Assembly: GCA_954871525.1 (NCBI GenBank)
Contig: OX940868.1
Span: 14,696,556 to 14,760,555, forward strand
DNA from: Parietaria judaica
Taxonomy: Eukaryota > Streptophyta > Magnoliopsida > Rosales > Urticaceae
Length of the DNA stretch: 64,000 nucleotides
Direction: 5' to 3'
Shown here one piece after another: positions 11,905 to 23,404 of this stretch. Numbering within the stretch: position 1 is the stretch's first letter; the number at the start of each line of letters is the position of its first letter. The translations under genes and the position numbers were made by a program. The notes beneath the pieces are model-generated. The model worked only from the letters and a program-made list of their open reading frames with translations. It made no database searches and was not told where the DNA came from.

Positions 11905-12262
11905 TGCAAGCTCTTGGGTCGCTTGATTCGGAGATGAAATAGAAGAACATCAACATATTTCTTTTATTATTATTGTCTATACAATTTGTATATATATACA
12001 TATATTTTGAGGGAATTATATTGTCTATACAAATGATATTTCTGCTTATAAATTTCATTATATATAGTATATTCTTGCTTGTTAAAATGTGATGTGAGTG
12101 TTGCTGGTTTCCCAAGACGATCCAAAATTTATTGGGGAACAAAGTCACCTAAAGATCCAATAGGATCAACTCTATGATAAATTATTTACAAATTTAAAAT
12201 AAAGTGGGAATAAAATCAATTTATTTTACCAACGGCGGTGCTCTTCACGTTAATAGATCTTT

Positions 12263-14096
12263 TGGCAGGCGAGACTAATTATTTAGTCTTTAATAGTGGG
12301 CATCCGAGACTGATTAAGGCGTCTCTGATAGTATTTGAGACTTAATTTTATGCGTATAACTAATAGTTACTCACAGATAAGTATTTCTCGGATCATGATT
12401 TGATGACAGGCTAATTTTTAGTCTCAATATACATTAATTCACGCCAAATCTTTTGAAATATAATTTTGCCGCTTTTTATTTTATTTTTTTCTCCTTTCGA
12501 AAATTCACACATTCCCCCCCCCCCCCCCCCCCCTTCAGTATCGCGATCCAGTTTGGTCTCTATTTTCCCACCTCGCGCGCTCTCTGCCAATTTCTTCCGC
12601 TTTCTCTCTCAATTAGCCGTCTCTCTTGCTTCTAATTTCTTGTTGTTTCTCTCTTGTCTGCCTTTGATTTCTTGCCATCTCTCTCGCTGCTTCAAAGATT
12701 TATATGCGTTGGTGATTTGGTGACGTTGCATATAGGGTGGACTAGATGCGTCAGTTATCGGTTATAAGTGAAATCGAAGAGCGCATTTTGTTAAATTAGG
12801 TAAGCTTGTTACTTCATTAACGCCATCATTCTTTCGAAGGTAGTTAAGTTGTTTCGAATATTGTAGATTACCTAATATTGATTATTGAAACATATGTTTA
12901 TTTTTTAAGATAACCTAATAGCAAGGAAATACTTGTTCACTGATTCCCGAAAGCAAGATCGCCGTTGGTAGAGGAGCGTAAAGCTCAAGTATGTTTTATA
13001 ATTTATACTCTTCTTTGCATTTGTGTCTGTGAACCAAGTAGGATCATTGCAATCAAATTCCTAATACTATTGTTTTTTGTTTTACATATTTTGTCACTTC
13101 AAATGATCCGATTTATAAGAACTTAGTCATACTGGTTAGGTTACAGGAGATAAAAAGTTAAGCTACTTGAACATGTTAATTTCATTTATTGCAACTACTT
13201 TTCTATTTAGTACATTTTATTTATAAATTATTTGATTCGTTTGGGTATTCATGAATTTTGACTTTGAAGTTGGTTATTTGACTGTATTAAGCATATCCAC
13301 TGACCGTGCAGGTTTATTTAATTCATTTTATGCTGTTTGCAGAAAATTTCTAGTCATTGTTGCCTTTTTAAAAGTTTTCCAAGATTTTTACTTCCTTCAG
13401 AGCATTACTGATGATTATACATATATTTATTTATTTATTTATTTATGACACAGTCTTCATGGAGGCTGCTTACCATTTACTTTTTTTTTCTGAAATTGCA
13501 GAGGAATTTGGTCATTTTTAAGAGTAGAAATTCTCATGTTACCAATTTTATGCCATAAACTCCATTGGTTTCATTTTCATATGGTATTTGTTTTTGGCTT
13601 TTGACAGGAGTGGGCTCGCTGTTGAAATCGGGTCTCCTGCTCCAGCTCGTTCTTTAGATCAAGTAGCAATTTTTTCATCGGATGCCAAGATCGAAATCGA
13701 GTTTATTTGTAGCTCACTAGAGTGTATTCGTAAAAGAACTTAGGTATTTTCCATGGGGATTGTTAAATATGTATATTCACTCTAATCTATACTAGTGTTG
13801 GATACTTAAAAACTTTTTTCTTGGATTCTTAAATGTTTTTCTTAAAAGCTTTATATTTAAGAACTAAAATATACTCTCTGAATCATCATGACAAGACTAA
13901 ATAGTCTTAGTTGAATTATATCGGAAATTGAAAACCTATACCGAAAGCTCCGCGTCAAAGAGAAAATAAGAAATGGAACAATGACTAAATATCAGCCCCG
14001 AAATTATGTTACCCGAGACTAAATCCGAAATGTATTTAAGACTAATAATTAATCTCAAAAAGACTTATTGGTGACTAAATAGTAAAGAACAGCCTT
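12263..14096. mobile_element. Insertion with CACTA-like subterminal repeats
   Basis: Similarity to the downstream flank of C2 copies 2 and 4 stops after TAGATCT at about 12262. C2-promoter similarity resumes at about 14097. The inserted stretch carries repeated GAGACTAA / TTAGTCT motifs near both ends (12270-12430 and 13890-14085), which are common in plant CACTA elements. The CACTA terminus itself is not visible. A run of about 19 C lies near 12514-12533, and the middle is CT-rich and pyrimidine-biased like a leader. No transposase is recognised. Confidence 0.4.
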
Positions 14097-14365
14097 GCTT
14101 TCAATGCAGATAAGCACGGCAACAATAGTCTTTTAATACACGATAAGTAGCCTTTTCAGTTCAATTGATAGAGCATGTAATGAATATATTGGCGCAATAT
14201 TTACATTTCTTATCGAACAGTAAGGATACGATTTTGCACTTATCATAGCTCGTCTGGACGTCGGTCTTCGAGAAACCCCATCCGTCCGATCATTTTGATC
14301 GTACGTAGCACATATATATATGTTATACGCAGCGTCTAAACCTAAACGCAAAAGCTCACTCTCCT
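14097..14365 (+). promoter_or_regulatory. Orphan C2 promoter without its gene
   Basis: This stretch matches the promoter and leader of the C2 genes (GATAAGCACGG, CCCATCCGTCCGATCATTTTGATCG-type box near 14276-14300, TATA run, CCTAAACGCAAAAGCTCACTCTC). It ends exactly where the TTCTGTTTCCGCGAATATG start context should follow. The sequence then switches to AAAAGCGACAT, the far-upstream flank seen before copies 2 and 3. It looks like the product of an unequal exchange that removed a coding region. Confidence 0.65.
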
Positions 14366-14509
14366 AAGTTTATTAAAAGCGACATGTTGTTACGTTACAT
14401 CTTTATTGTGTAGATATTTTCACAATTTCCTTAACTGATTACACCTCATTTCAATTTCTTACAAATGAAAATAATTAAACGAACCAATAAAATATTAAAT
14501 TCAGTGATC

Positions 14510-14760
14510 GTTAATGGGCTAACGTTTGGGCCGAGCTTTCAGCGGCAATCAGTACGTCAATAATTGCTTTAATATATGATAAGTTATTGCACGTATAAGA
14601 ACATAGATTAGTTACCTTATCAGACTGACCCCAGATATGTTGACATAATAAAGATCATATATCGAATACTGGTACGATAAAATCCTGCACTGTACATCTG
14701 TCCCAGCTTATCTAGACCATCGGTCATCATCGACAAACCCCAGCCGTCCGATGATTACGA

Positions 14761-14831
<71 letters not shown>

Positions 14832-14898
14832 CGCCTAATAAACCTAAACGAAAACAAAAACAAAACGCAAAAGCTCACTCTCTTCTGTTTCCGCGAAT
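14510..14898 (+). promoter_or_regulatory. C2 copy 2 promoter, with long TA repeat
   Basis: This is the same conserved C2-family promoter. The CCAGCCGTCCGATGATTACG box is at about 14741-14760. The TATA region has expanded into an uninterrupted TA microsatellite at about 14765-14826, followed by the leader with CGCAAAAGCTCACTCTC. The sister promoters have much shorter TA runs. Confidence 0.55.
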
Positions 14899-15375
14899 AT
14901 GGCTCTCAAACTACTGGAGATCAACCTGGTGTCTGCCCATCTGAACCGGGCAAGATGCGCGGACGGCATATACGCCGTCGTTTGGATCGACCCGACGAAG
15001 ACCTTCAAGACATCCGTCGTCCAGCCTGAAAGCGCTAAGCCGTGGGACGAAAGGTTCGTTTTCGTCGTGGAAGCCCAGCTTCTCGACTCAATCTCTAGTC
15101 ATCATCTCGTCATCGAATTATACTCCACCGGCAGGGACATCTTGCTCGGTACCACCACGCTTCTGCTTGGATCCTTCGGCAACTGTGCCCGCCACTATTC
15201 CAAGACCTCCTTTGGCACGATTCGAGGGTTTTACGTCCATAAAGAAAACGGCAATCCGGTTGGCACTTTGCACGTCGGGATTACGGTTCTGGAGGGCTTG
15301 GAGATACGATCTCCCCCAATCACCATTCCCAAAACTCAGCAGGATTTCGCGATTGTTTCAAGTTGTATTAATTAA
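14899..15375 (+). CDS. C2-domain (SRC2-like) protein, copy 2
   Basis: A single-exon gene of 158 aa. The open frame begins MALKLLEINLVSAHL and covers one C2-like beta-sandwich: YAVVWIDPTKTFKTSV, KPWDERFVFVVEA, HHLVIELYS, LLGTTTLLLGSF and a terminal NGNPVGTLHVGITVLEGLEI. This last block matches the G-x-L-x-V-strand ending seen in plant SRC2-like proteins. Residues that would ligate calcium are poorly conserved, so calcium-independent binding is possible. The last dozen residues differ between copies. The 3' flank after the stop is shared with copies 1 and 4. The molecular partner is unknown. Confidence 0.8.
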   Translation: MALKLLEINLVSAHLNRARCADGIYAVVWIDPTKTFKTSVVQPESAKPWDERFVFVVEAQLLDSISSHHLVIELYSTGRDILLGTTTLLLGSFGNCARHYSKTSFGTIRGFYVHKENGNPVGTLHVGITVLEGLEIRSPPITIPKTQQDFAIVSSCIN

Positions 15376-15971
15376 GATCTTGGATCGCTTGATTCGGAGA
15401 TGTAAAAGAAGAACCTCAACATATTTCTTTTATTATTATTGTCTATACAAATTGTATTTTTTTAGAGAATTATATTGTCTATACAAATTATTTTATTCTG
15501 CTTATAAATTTCATTATAGCATGTTCTTGCTTGTTAAAATATGATGTGAGTGATTGCTGGTTTGCGAAGACGATCCAAAATTTATTGGCGAGCGAAGTTT
15601 TAGCCTAAATATCCAATAGGATCAACTCTATGATAATTATTTTACAAATTTAAAATAAAGTGGGGATAAAATCAAATATTTTTATAAATTATTTTACCGA
15701 CGGCGGCGTTCTTCAAGCTGATAGATCTACCGCCAGCGTCGTCCTTCAGACAGACAAACCTATTGTCGATGGCCCTATCGGCTAACTGCCAACAGAATGC
15801 GTCGACAGCCACCCTGAGGGCGAGCTCTTCGACTGTGAACTCGGCTTTCTTCTAGTGAGTTGATATCCCAGTCAAGTCGGGCGATTCAAAGAATGAACTT
15901 TGTCCAACACGTTGGGCTTCGTCGTCGATATTGCTAAGACTTGAGGATGATTCATGGGGTCGGAGATTAGA

Positions 15972-17060
15972 TAGCGTTTGGCTAGATGGTTTGGGAAACC
16001 TGTGAAAGTCATCATCCTGTGAGCCGAAAGGACAAGAACGGGTAAGCTGTGCAGTCCCGCATCACATGGACATATAATGATTGGATGTTCTCGAGACTGT
16101 GCATGTATGGGACTGCATGCTTATCTTAGATCATACATGTATGAGACTGTATGGTCGAAGAGACTTAAAAGAATTAATTAACATATGCCAACAAGATGCA
16201 TCTTTTTTTCGGTGGCTCGTTTATAAGAACTTCAAAGTTAAGTGTGCTTGGAGTAAGGTGACCTCCAAGCAAGTTTCTTGGGAGCGTACAAGTGAGGACA
16301 AAGCACGGTGGAAAGACTTGTGTTGGCATGTGGGGACAGTCCTCTATTCGATAAAGCAGCTGAGGCGTTACAAAAATCAATTTGGCAATTTGATTTGGGA
16401 AATCATTCAGAGAGTTCAGTCTACCAAATTAGTTGGGACTTTGAACATTGTTTGGCTAGTCTTTTGTTAATTTGTGGTTGAATTGAAATAAAAAAGTGCA
16501 ATAAAATGCAATTTATGTTACTAAAAAGAATGTATATTTGATTTAAAAGTAATATTAATAATATTATGTCTAAAAAAACATTTACCGTAATTAAAATTAA
16601 AATTTTAAAACTCTAATTAGATGTTTAAATAATGTAATATAAAGTAGTAAAATATTAAATTTCAAGAGTTTATATCATTGTAATTAATTACGTATTTAAT
16701 AATTTGAATAATTTAAGTACATTAGATTATAATATTATAGTAATATCATTAAAATATAAATTGATATATAGTTAATTTTTTAAAAAAATTGAGTTAATAT
16801 CATAATAATATCTTATATAAATAATATAGTACTATAATAGAATGATGTATTTAAAATTATATTTTGTACGATTAAGTTGAAGATCAAGAAACATAAAATA
16901 ATTTTAAGGTGTTTTATTTCTTCTTTAAAATTTCACGGGCCTGCAAGATCGTTCTGCGAAAATAAAGACAACTAGTAACCAAATATGATCTACGAAACCA
17001 ATATAAAAGTGTTTGAAATCAAAACAAGAAATTGGTCTATGGGACCATAACCAAACGCTA
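15972..17060. mobile_element. Inserted element with TAGCGTTTGG ends
   Basis: TAGCGTTTGG on the left and CCAAACGCTA on the right are inverted. The flanking sequence matches the region downstream of C2 copy 4 (about 34030-34100), where this stretch is absent, so it is an insertion. It contains an open frame 16081-16470 (129 aa, basic, with no domain I recognise), probably passenger sequence. No clear target-site duplication was found. The rest is AT-rich. Confidence 0.5.
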
Positions 17061-17639
17061 ACAGTAAGTGTTTTATGATTTCTAAATTTTCAGTTCTCAG
17101 CTTCAAAGATCTTCAATAGTCAAGAAACATAAAACAGAGTTATACTAACATATGTCAAATATCAACCGAATTAATATACAGTAACCTAGAAAAAAAGTTA
17201 GAAATTACATATGGAGTATGGACTGTCTCTTTACTTCCTTCCTTCTCCTTTTTTATTCATGTTAATTTTATTCTTTCAATCATGTTGGATAGCTTGTCAT
17301 GTTGATTAGTACGGAAATAAATTATACTTGAATAGTATTTTACTTGTAAAAATACTAGACGCTTCATATTTGAATGAGCAGTTATTTAATATGCAAATAT
17401 TTTAAATACTTATAAATGCAAAATGACTCTTCTGCTCGGGTTCCGATAATCTAAAGCACGACCCTACAACTTTTTTATATATCCAAGTTATGTATCCGTA
17501 CTAGTTTAATGTTTGGGAAATTTGTTATTCTTTTTTCTTTACCAGTAAAAATCCAAATTTTAACAGTTTCGTAATTTATATAATAAAATCGTGACCGATA
17601 TGATTGCTTCACAAGCTTGCCAAAAAACCAGTTCTCAAT

Positions 17640-18216
17640 TTATTTTATTTTATCTTAAAAGCGACATCTCGTTAAATTACATCTTTATTGCGTAGGATAA
17701 TTTATCTTTATTTAAATGCTTTGATATGAATAAAATGACATGTTTATTTGTGTATGTTTTCAAGAATTACTTTTATATTTATGTTTTAATTTTATTAGAT
17801 TAATACTCTCAGTCTCACCGTTATTCTGGCCTATAAAACATTATATTTTCACAATTTCCTTAACCGATTACATCTCATAAGTCATATCAATATCTTACAA
17901 ATGAAATTAATTAAACGAACCAGTAAAATATTAAATTCAGTGATCGTTAATTAGACATATGAATATGATAAGTAATTGCACTAATAAAGATAGATTATAT
18001 ATAGCTTATCACACTGATCCAGATACTGATACGATAAGATACGATATGATACTATCCTGCATTTGCATATCTGTGTCAGCTTATCTGGACCATCGGTCAT
18101 CATCGACAAACCCCAGCCGTCCGATCATTACGATTCTATATATATATAGTATATAATATACAGTATGAAACACCTAAACCTAAACGCAAAAGCCACTCTC
18201 TTCTGTTTCCGAGAAT
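17640..18216 (+). promoter_or_regulatory. C2 copy 3 upstream and promoter region
   Basis: The far-upstream part (17650-17945) matches 14375-14515 before C2 copy 2. The proximal part has the family box CCAGCCGTCCGATCATTACG (about 18112-18132), a TATA run (18136-18162) and the CCTAAACGCAAAAGCC leader. Copies 2 and 3 thus share one type of upstream flank, and copies 1 and 4 share another. Confidence 0.5.
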
Positions 18217-18726
18217 ATGGCTCTCAAACTACTGGAGATCAACCTGATGTCAGCCCATCTGAACCGGGCAAGATGTGCGGATGGCCTATACGCCGTCGTT
18301 TGGATCGACCCGACAAAGACCTTCAAGACCTCCGTCGTCCAGCCCGAAAGCGCGAAGCCGTGGGACGAGAGGTTCGTTTTCGTCGTTGAAGCCGAGCTTC
18401 TTGACTCAATCTCTACTCATCATCTTGTCGTCGAGTTATACTCCGCCGGACGGGACGTCTTGCTCGGTACCTCTACGATTCTGCTCGGATCCTTCGGAAA
18501 CTGTGCTCGCCACTATTCCCAGACCTCCTTTGGCACCGTCCGTGGGTTTTACGTCCGGGAAAAAAACGGCAATCCGGTTGGCGCTTTGCACGTCGGGGTT
18601 ACGGTCCTAGAAGGCTTGGAGATACACCCTTCTCTGGCCGCCGTTCCCAAAACTCAGCCGGCTCGTTTTTGCGGGGTGTTTCAAGTCGCATTAATTAAGC
18701 TCATGGATCGCTTGATTCGGAGATGA
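18217..18726 (+). CDS. C2-domain (SRC2-like) protein, copy 3
   Basis: An intronless open frame of 169 aa, the longest of the four. The C2 body is the same as in copy 2 (YAVVWIDPTKTF, KPWDERFVFVVEA, LLGTSTILLGSF, NGNPVGALHVGVTVLEGLEI). After PKTQPAR the tail reads in a different frame from copies 2 and 4 and ends VALIKLMDRLIRR, because of a small indel near the 3' end. The tail is therefore probably neutral or newly made. A role in membrane association or stress response is known for SRC2 relatives, but nothing here shows the specific function. Confidence 0.8.
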   Translation: MALKLLEINLMSAHLNRARCADGLYAVVWIDPTKTFKTSVVQPESAKPWDERFVFVVEAELLDSISTHHLVVELYSAGRDVLLGTSTILLGSFGNCARHYSQTSFGTVRGFYVREKNGNPVGALHVGVTVLEGLEIHPSLAAVPKTQPARFCGVFQVALIKLMDRLIRR

Positions 18727-19015
18727 AGAAGAACAACATCAACATTTTTTTTTTATCATTGTTGTCTATACAAATATTATTCTGATTATATATTTCATTA
18801 TTATATTTATATATTAGTTACTACTAAAAAAATCAAATAAGTCAATAACTAATTCTCCCATTAAACTTTCTTAGTATATACCTGTAGAACCTCTTCAATT
18901 AATATTAATCGATAAAATCATATTTTAGTATGATCATGATTCTAACTAACATAACTAAAGATTACCTCGATAAATTAATAACCTTGATGATTTCATAAAA
19001 ATTTACGGTCTCACC

Positions 19016-19572
19016 CAGAGGCGGAGCCAGAGCTCTGACTAAGAGGGGACAAAATTAATTGGTTATAAATTTCATAATAAAACGAGAAATTGAAACTATT
19101 ATTAAACATAGCATTATAACTATTTTTTTATGAACTAAAAATAGTTCATTAGGATCTTTATATGATTAGAAATCTACATGTTACGTTCTCAAAATATTAA
19201 TATAATTTTTTGTTTCAATATTTAAAACTTTGCACGTCTTAAACTGATTTGTGGCTTTTATTCTCTAATTTGGTAAGTTGTAATCGTTTTAGTATACCAA
19301 TAATTAATTAAAGTACAAAAATACCGTGAAAAATAGAAGTTATAATCATAAAAAAGAGTTGCTAAAAAACATTAAAAAAATATGGTGAGTTTGGGAATTG
19401 AACCAAGGGCTATAACTTGGAGGAGAACGATTAAAAGTAACTAAATTTCACTAGGCTCTAGTAATATTTTGTATACAAATGCTATGTTTATTATTTTTTT
19501 TATAAATATTCAAGATATGAATAAATAAAAATAAAATAACGTGTTCGGACCAAGTGGGGGCGGCCGCCCCTG
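19016..19572. mobile_element. hAT-type element nested in an older MITE
   Basis: The ends are CAGAGGCGGAGCCAG and GGCGGCCGCCCCTG, typical of plant hAT elements. The flanks gtctcacc (19008-19015) and gtcccaac (19573-19580) form an imperfect 8-bp duplication (6 of 8). It interrupts an older repeat whose TAGAACCTCT- and GGTCCCAACAATATTAAT-type ends are seen intact at 41748-42382. There is no coding capacity. Confidence 0.6.
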
Positions 19573-19892
19573 GTCCCAACAATATTAATTCATACGATCT
19601 TTACCGTAACATTCTATTTATTCATTCCAATTAGTTATTTGAGAAATATTCTTGCTTGCTAAAATGTGATGTGAGTATGCTGGTTTTCCAAGAAAATCTA
19701 AAGTCTTTGAAATTTTGACGGTTAAATTTTTAATAAAAGAATGAGAATTTAACGTTAAATTTTTTAAAACTTTGGATTCTTAGTCCGCCATTTTCCCCTT
19801 TAATTTCTTCTCCTTTTATATTCATGTTACTTTTATTCTTGATTTCCACAAATTTTATTTATGCTTATCCGTATTTTGTCAATAATGTAATT

Positions 19893-19897
19893 ATAAG
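19893..19897. other. Empty site of the 34310 solo LTR
   Basis: The sequence AATGTAATTATAAGCAAAAT here is continuous. In the paralogous flank at 34299-36028 the same ATAAG is duplicated around a 1709-bp solo LTR. This is the pre-insertion state. Confidence 0.8.
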
Positions 19898-20707
19898 CAA
19901 AATAATGGTTCTTCAAAAATTCTTGTTTTCTTTTATTCTAATTATGAATTATACAGAAACGCGCTAAAAATACTTAAAATATTTTAAATATTTATTTTTA
20001 AATGTTTCTACGTGGTGAATGAGGGTCAAAAAGAGGTTTTCCTTTATCATCTTTGCCACGTGTCCTCTTGATGAAAAGTCTTGTTTGACTTTCGACCCGG
20101 GCGAATTAAGCACCTTGTTCGGTCCTTATAGCAAACCGCTACACCTTGGAATAATCAGAAAAAAAAAAGAAGCAAATATCAATCAATGTCCGGGGAAGAA
20201 TAACTAGTAGCTGAACTTTCAAATTTTAATTATCTGTTTGCCTCCAATTTTTATTTTTGTTACTCGGTCAATTATCGAACATGTTCTATAATTTTAAAGA
20301 TAAAATCGTTTTCTACACTACTGTGAATGATGAAATGTGTAATAACATTGAACATGTGTGTATGTAAGTGTAATAAACTGCAAAATCTGTATGTAATGTA
20401 CATTAATCTTTTCTTTGTTACTTTTTTAGGTGAAAAAATAATAAATAACACATTTATATCCTTGAGTAATATCTCACAGAAACACATAAAATAATTCTGA
20501 GGATCTGGAAATTATATTTATTGATGCATTTACCGCATCAAGCACATATATTCAACATATATAAATAATAAGCAGAGTGTCATTTACCACATCAAAGATA
20601 AACCAAACTAACAAATTTTAACCACACACGTCGAAAATTGAAAAAACAAATCCATGAAATCCTCAATCCTAGCTAGTTTTTGTAAATAATTTGGTTACTA
20701 TTCTCGA

Positions 20708-22256
20708 TCATAGATTGTAGAAAATGATCTGCGCTTTCGGAGAAGCGCGCTTTAGCGACTGTACCTGCTTCACGATCTCCCAGTCTTTTGCATCAATGTT
20801 GGGACCGTACAAAATTCTTCGGCTGCTCATGAAACCTATCGAGGGTCCAAGTCAACAATCAATTTCACGAGAAGAGGCGAAGTTAAGAGTATGAATTTGA
20901 TGAAGTCGATCTCATATTCGGTTCCACGAAGGCAGGGTATTCGGACAATTTGCAGATGGTTGAAGGGAGAGTTCCATTGGTCAGCTTGCCAAATATTGTT
21001 GCTTATAGATTGCCCGCTCGTATACAGGAAACTCTGTTTATGGAAATAAAATAAAATAAAATAAAAGAGTAAGAATGGACTCATTCTAGTCTTTTTCGAT
21101 ATAGCACAATGAAACAACTAACAAACATACTCAAATTACACGACATAACTACTACGATATCGTGTTATTTAAAAGAAAACTCACGCTGATATCTAGTCTC
21201 CGAAGATTAGGAACATTTCTCAAAAGGCAAAGAAGTCCTAAGCTCTCCTTCAAACTGGAAAAGTCAATCTTCGCGAACAGATTGTGGAGATCCCAAAAGG
21301 GGGTCGGGAGCACTCTCGGTATGAGACCAAAATCCAGTGACTGGAGCCAAAAAGTGTACAATTAGCAATAACAACAACAACATAACCGACACCGGATGAA
21401 TTAAAATCTTACCTCAAAAGCAAAACAGCCAATATTAAGCAGTTCAATTTGGGGCACAGCCGCTAAGAGCTTCAACAAGATGCCGTTATGGCCGGGATGA
21501 ATATTTGATGGAGATATGTCGAGTTCTCTAAGACGAGAGGTGTTTTTAAGACGGAGATAATCACATTGTCCACCAAAGTAAAATTCTTGCAGATTCGGCG
21601 CGTTGACATTGATCTGATAGGCTTTAAAAGAAGGCTCTTCAAACTGGAAGTATTGTAGATTACGCGTACTGATATTGAAGTGCTCAACTCCAGAAACATT
21701 ATACAAATATAACTCTCCAATCATGCAGCTAGATATCAGAATCTCAAACACGTCTTGGCGCATAGACACGTTTTGGAGTTCGAGACTCTTTAAACCTTTG
21801 AAACCATAGAATGTCGACTGAGGTGGCTCCAGTAAACAATTTTTTAAGAGCAAGTGTGTCAAGCTTTGGAAAGAAAAGAAGCAAGGTGGCATCTTGTAGT
21901 TTTGAGACCTTGGCATTTGAAGCGTGAACTCTTGTATCGGGTGTCTCGACATATGAAGAATCCATCTATCCATATCATCAGGGGGAAGCTCGTCTACGTT
22001 ATAGAACAGATCAAACTTGCATATCGGGCCAGAATGAAGCAAGAGAATGCGATCGATGTCACTGACAAGCTTACGGATAAATGATCCTTGTTGATCACGT
22101 AAAAGTGGGAGAGACTTATTCTTAAACACAAGGCTCGGAACGGTACCTCCAATTTCTCGACAAGAGACTCGTCCTCCCCGCTTCCTTTATGGGCAAGTAT
22201 GACAAAATGTGATCCACGACTTCGTTTGGTAAATTACTTATTTTATCCTCACCCAT
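20708..22256 (-). pseudogene. F-box/LRR/FBD copy B, two frameshifts
   Basis: The three-exon layout matches copy A: exon 1 22256-21413, exon 2 21340-21185, exon 3 21033-20708. The start is intact (MGEDKISNLPNEVVDHIL). In the F-box, TACCGTTCC replaces the sister sequence TACAAGTGGACAACCGTTCC, an 11-bp loss that shifts the frame near 22143. The rest of exon 1 is open in the shifted frame (to 21413), and exon 2 is intact. A second, one-base loss in exon 3 near 20840 ends the frame at VDLDPR, before the conserved C-terminal RASPKAQII. Two independent lesions make this a pseudogene, though a transcript lacking the F-box is conceivable. Confidence 0.85.
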
Positions 22257-23404
22257 CTATTTTTCACTGAGAGAAGCAGACACAATAAGCTTCTGATGCA
22301 GCCTAGGAATACAACATATGCATCTTGATTAAGAATCGAACATTTATGATCTTTATTCTGAATATATATTTATCAAAAGTCGAGCCAAATAACGTTTTTA
22401 TCGTCTTCCTATAGAGCGGATCTACATCAGCTTCAAATGAGAATATGAGATGTAATTTTGATTCTCTATTCTATACCAACAACGCAAAGATTATTTTGAA
22501 TTTAAGTGAAGATTAAATCAAATGAAGAATCAGGTAAAGATTATAAGAACATGGTGAAGAGATTACAAACTAAATACCTTGCGTTGGAGAGCCAGATTAG
22601 CTAGCTCCGAAGACCAAAATAACCCTGTTCACAAACTCAGATCAGCAAAAAAAGGAAAATTACTTGAAGATAGAAATTGTCAAAACCAAACACCAATCTT
22701 CTTTAAGTAAAAATGTTCGATTTTGAGGATGAAAATACAAACAAAGTATGAGAATCCCACATACACATATTTCTGCTTACAGATTATGTAAAAATGAAAA
22801 ATCTGTAACAGAAACTTGAAAGGTTTTACCTTACGTGTTAGCTTGAACTTGAAGAAGATGATCTTTGTGTTGTGTTTTCACAAATAAACATTGTCTCTTC
22901 ACGCAATTTGGGCTTGTTGAGTCATGAGATAAGTGTGCTTGTCAGTATAATATTCTCAACGGCGGAAAAATATCAGATTGAAACAAAGTAAAAAAAATTT
23001 AATTTCTAGTACTTTATCAAAACTAAGATTATTTTCGGCAAAAGTATCTTATGTTATGCATTTTGCACCACTTGATACCTTTTATTTTTTGAATGGGGGT
23101 GGCATTACCGGACAAGGTTAAAATGCACTCTCATTATTAGATATAATGTAATAACAGGTGGAACAACTGGCCAAGTTTACATATGTACAGTTGGCACGGC
23201 ATGTGTTATGTCAAGTCTCTGAAAATTAAAAGACTTTATGTACGAATAATTTTAAAAACCAATTGATTATAAAAGGAAACTTTTTAAAGCCGTAGAAAGT
23301 TGATAGGATGAAGAGATGAAACAAAGTAGAAAGTGAGTAGGTAAGAAACAAACATAGTAATAAACTTTGATACTTTGGCCGCAAACATCCCTTAAAAAAC
23401 TAAA

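Noticed and set aside
14751..14830. Open frame starting with alternating Ile-Tyr
   Set aside because: It is a translated TA microsatellite.
16081..16470. Open frame of 129 aa
   Set aside because: It lies inside an inserted element absent from the paralogous flank, with no recognisable domain.
20019..20207. Open frame of 62 aa between C2 copy 3 and F-box copy B
   Set aside because: No homologue or domain recognised and no promoter or splice context to support it.
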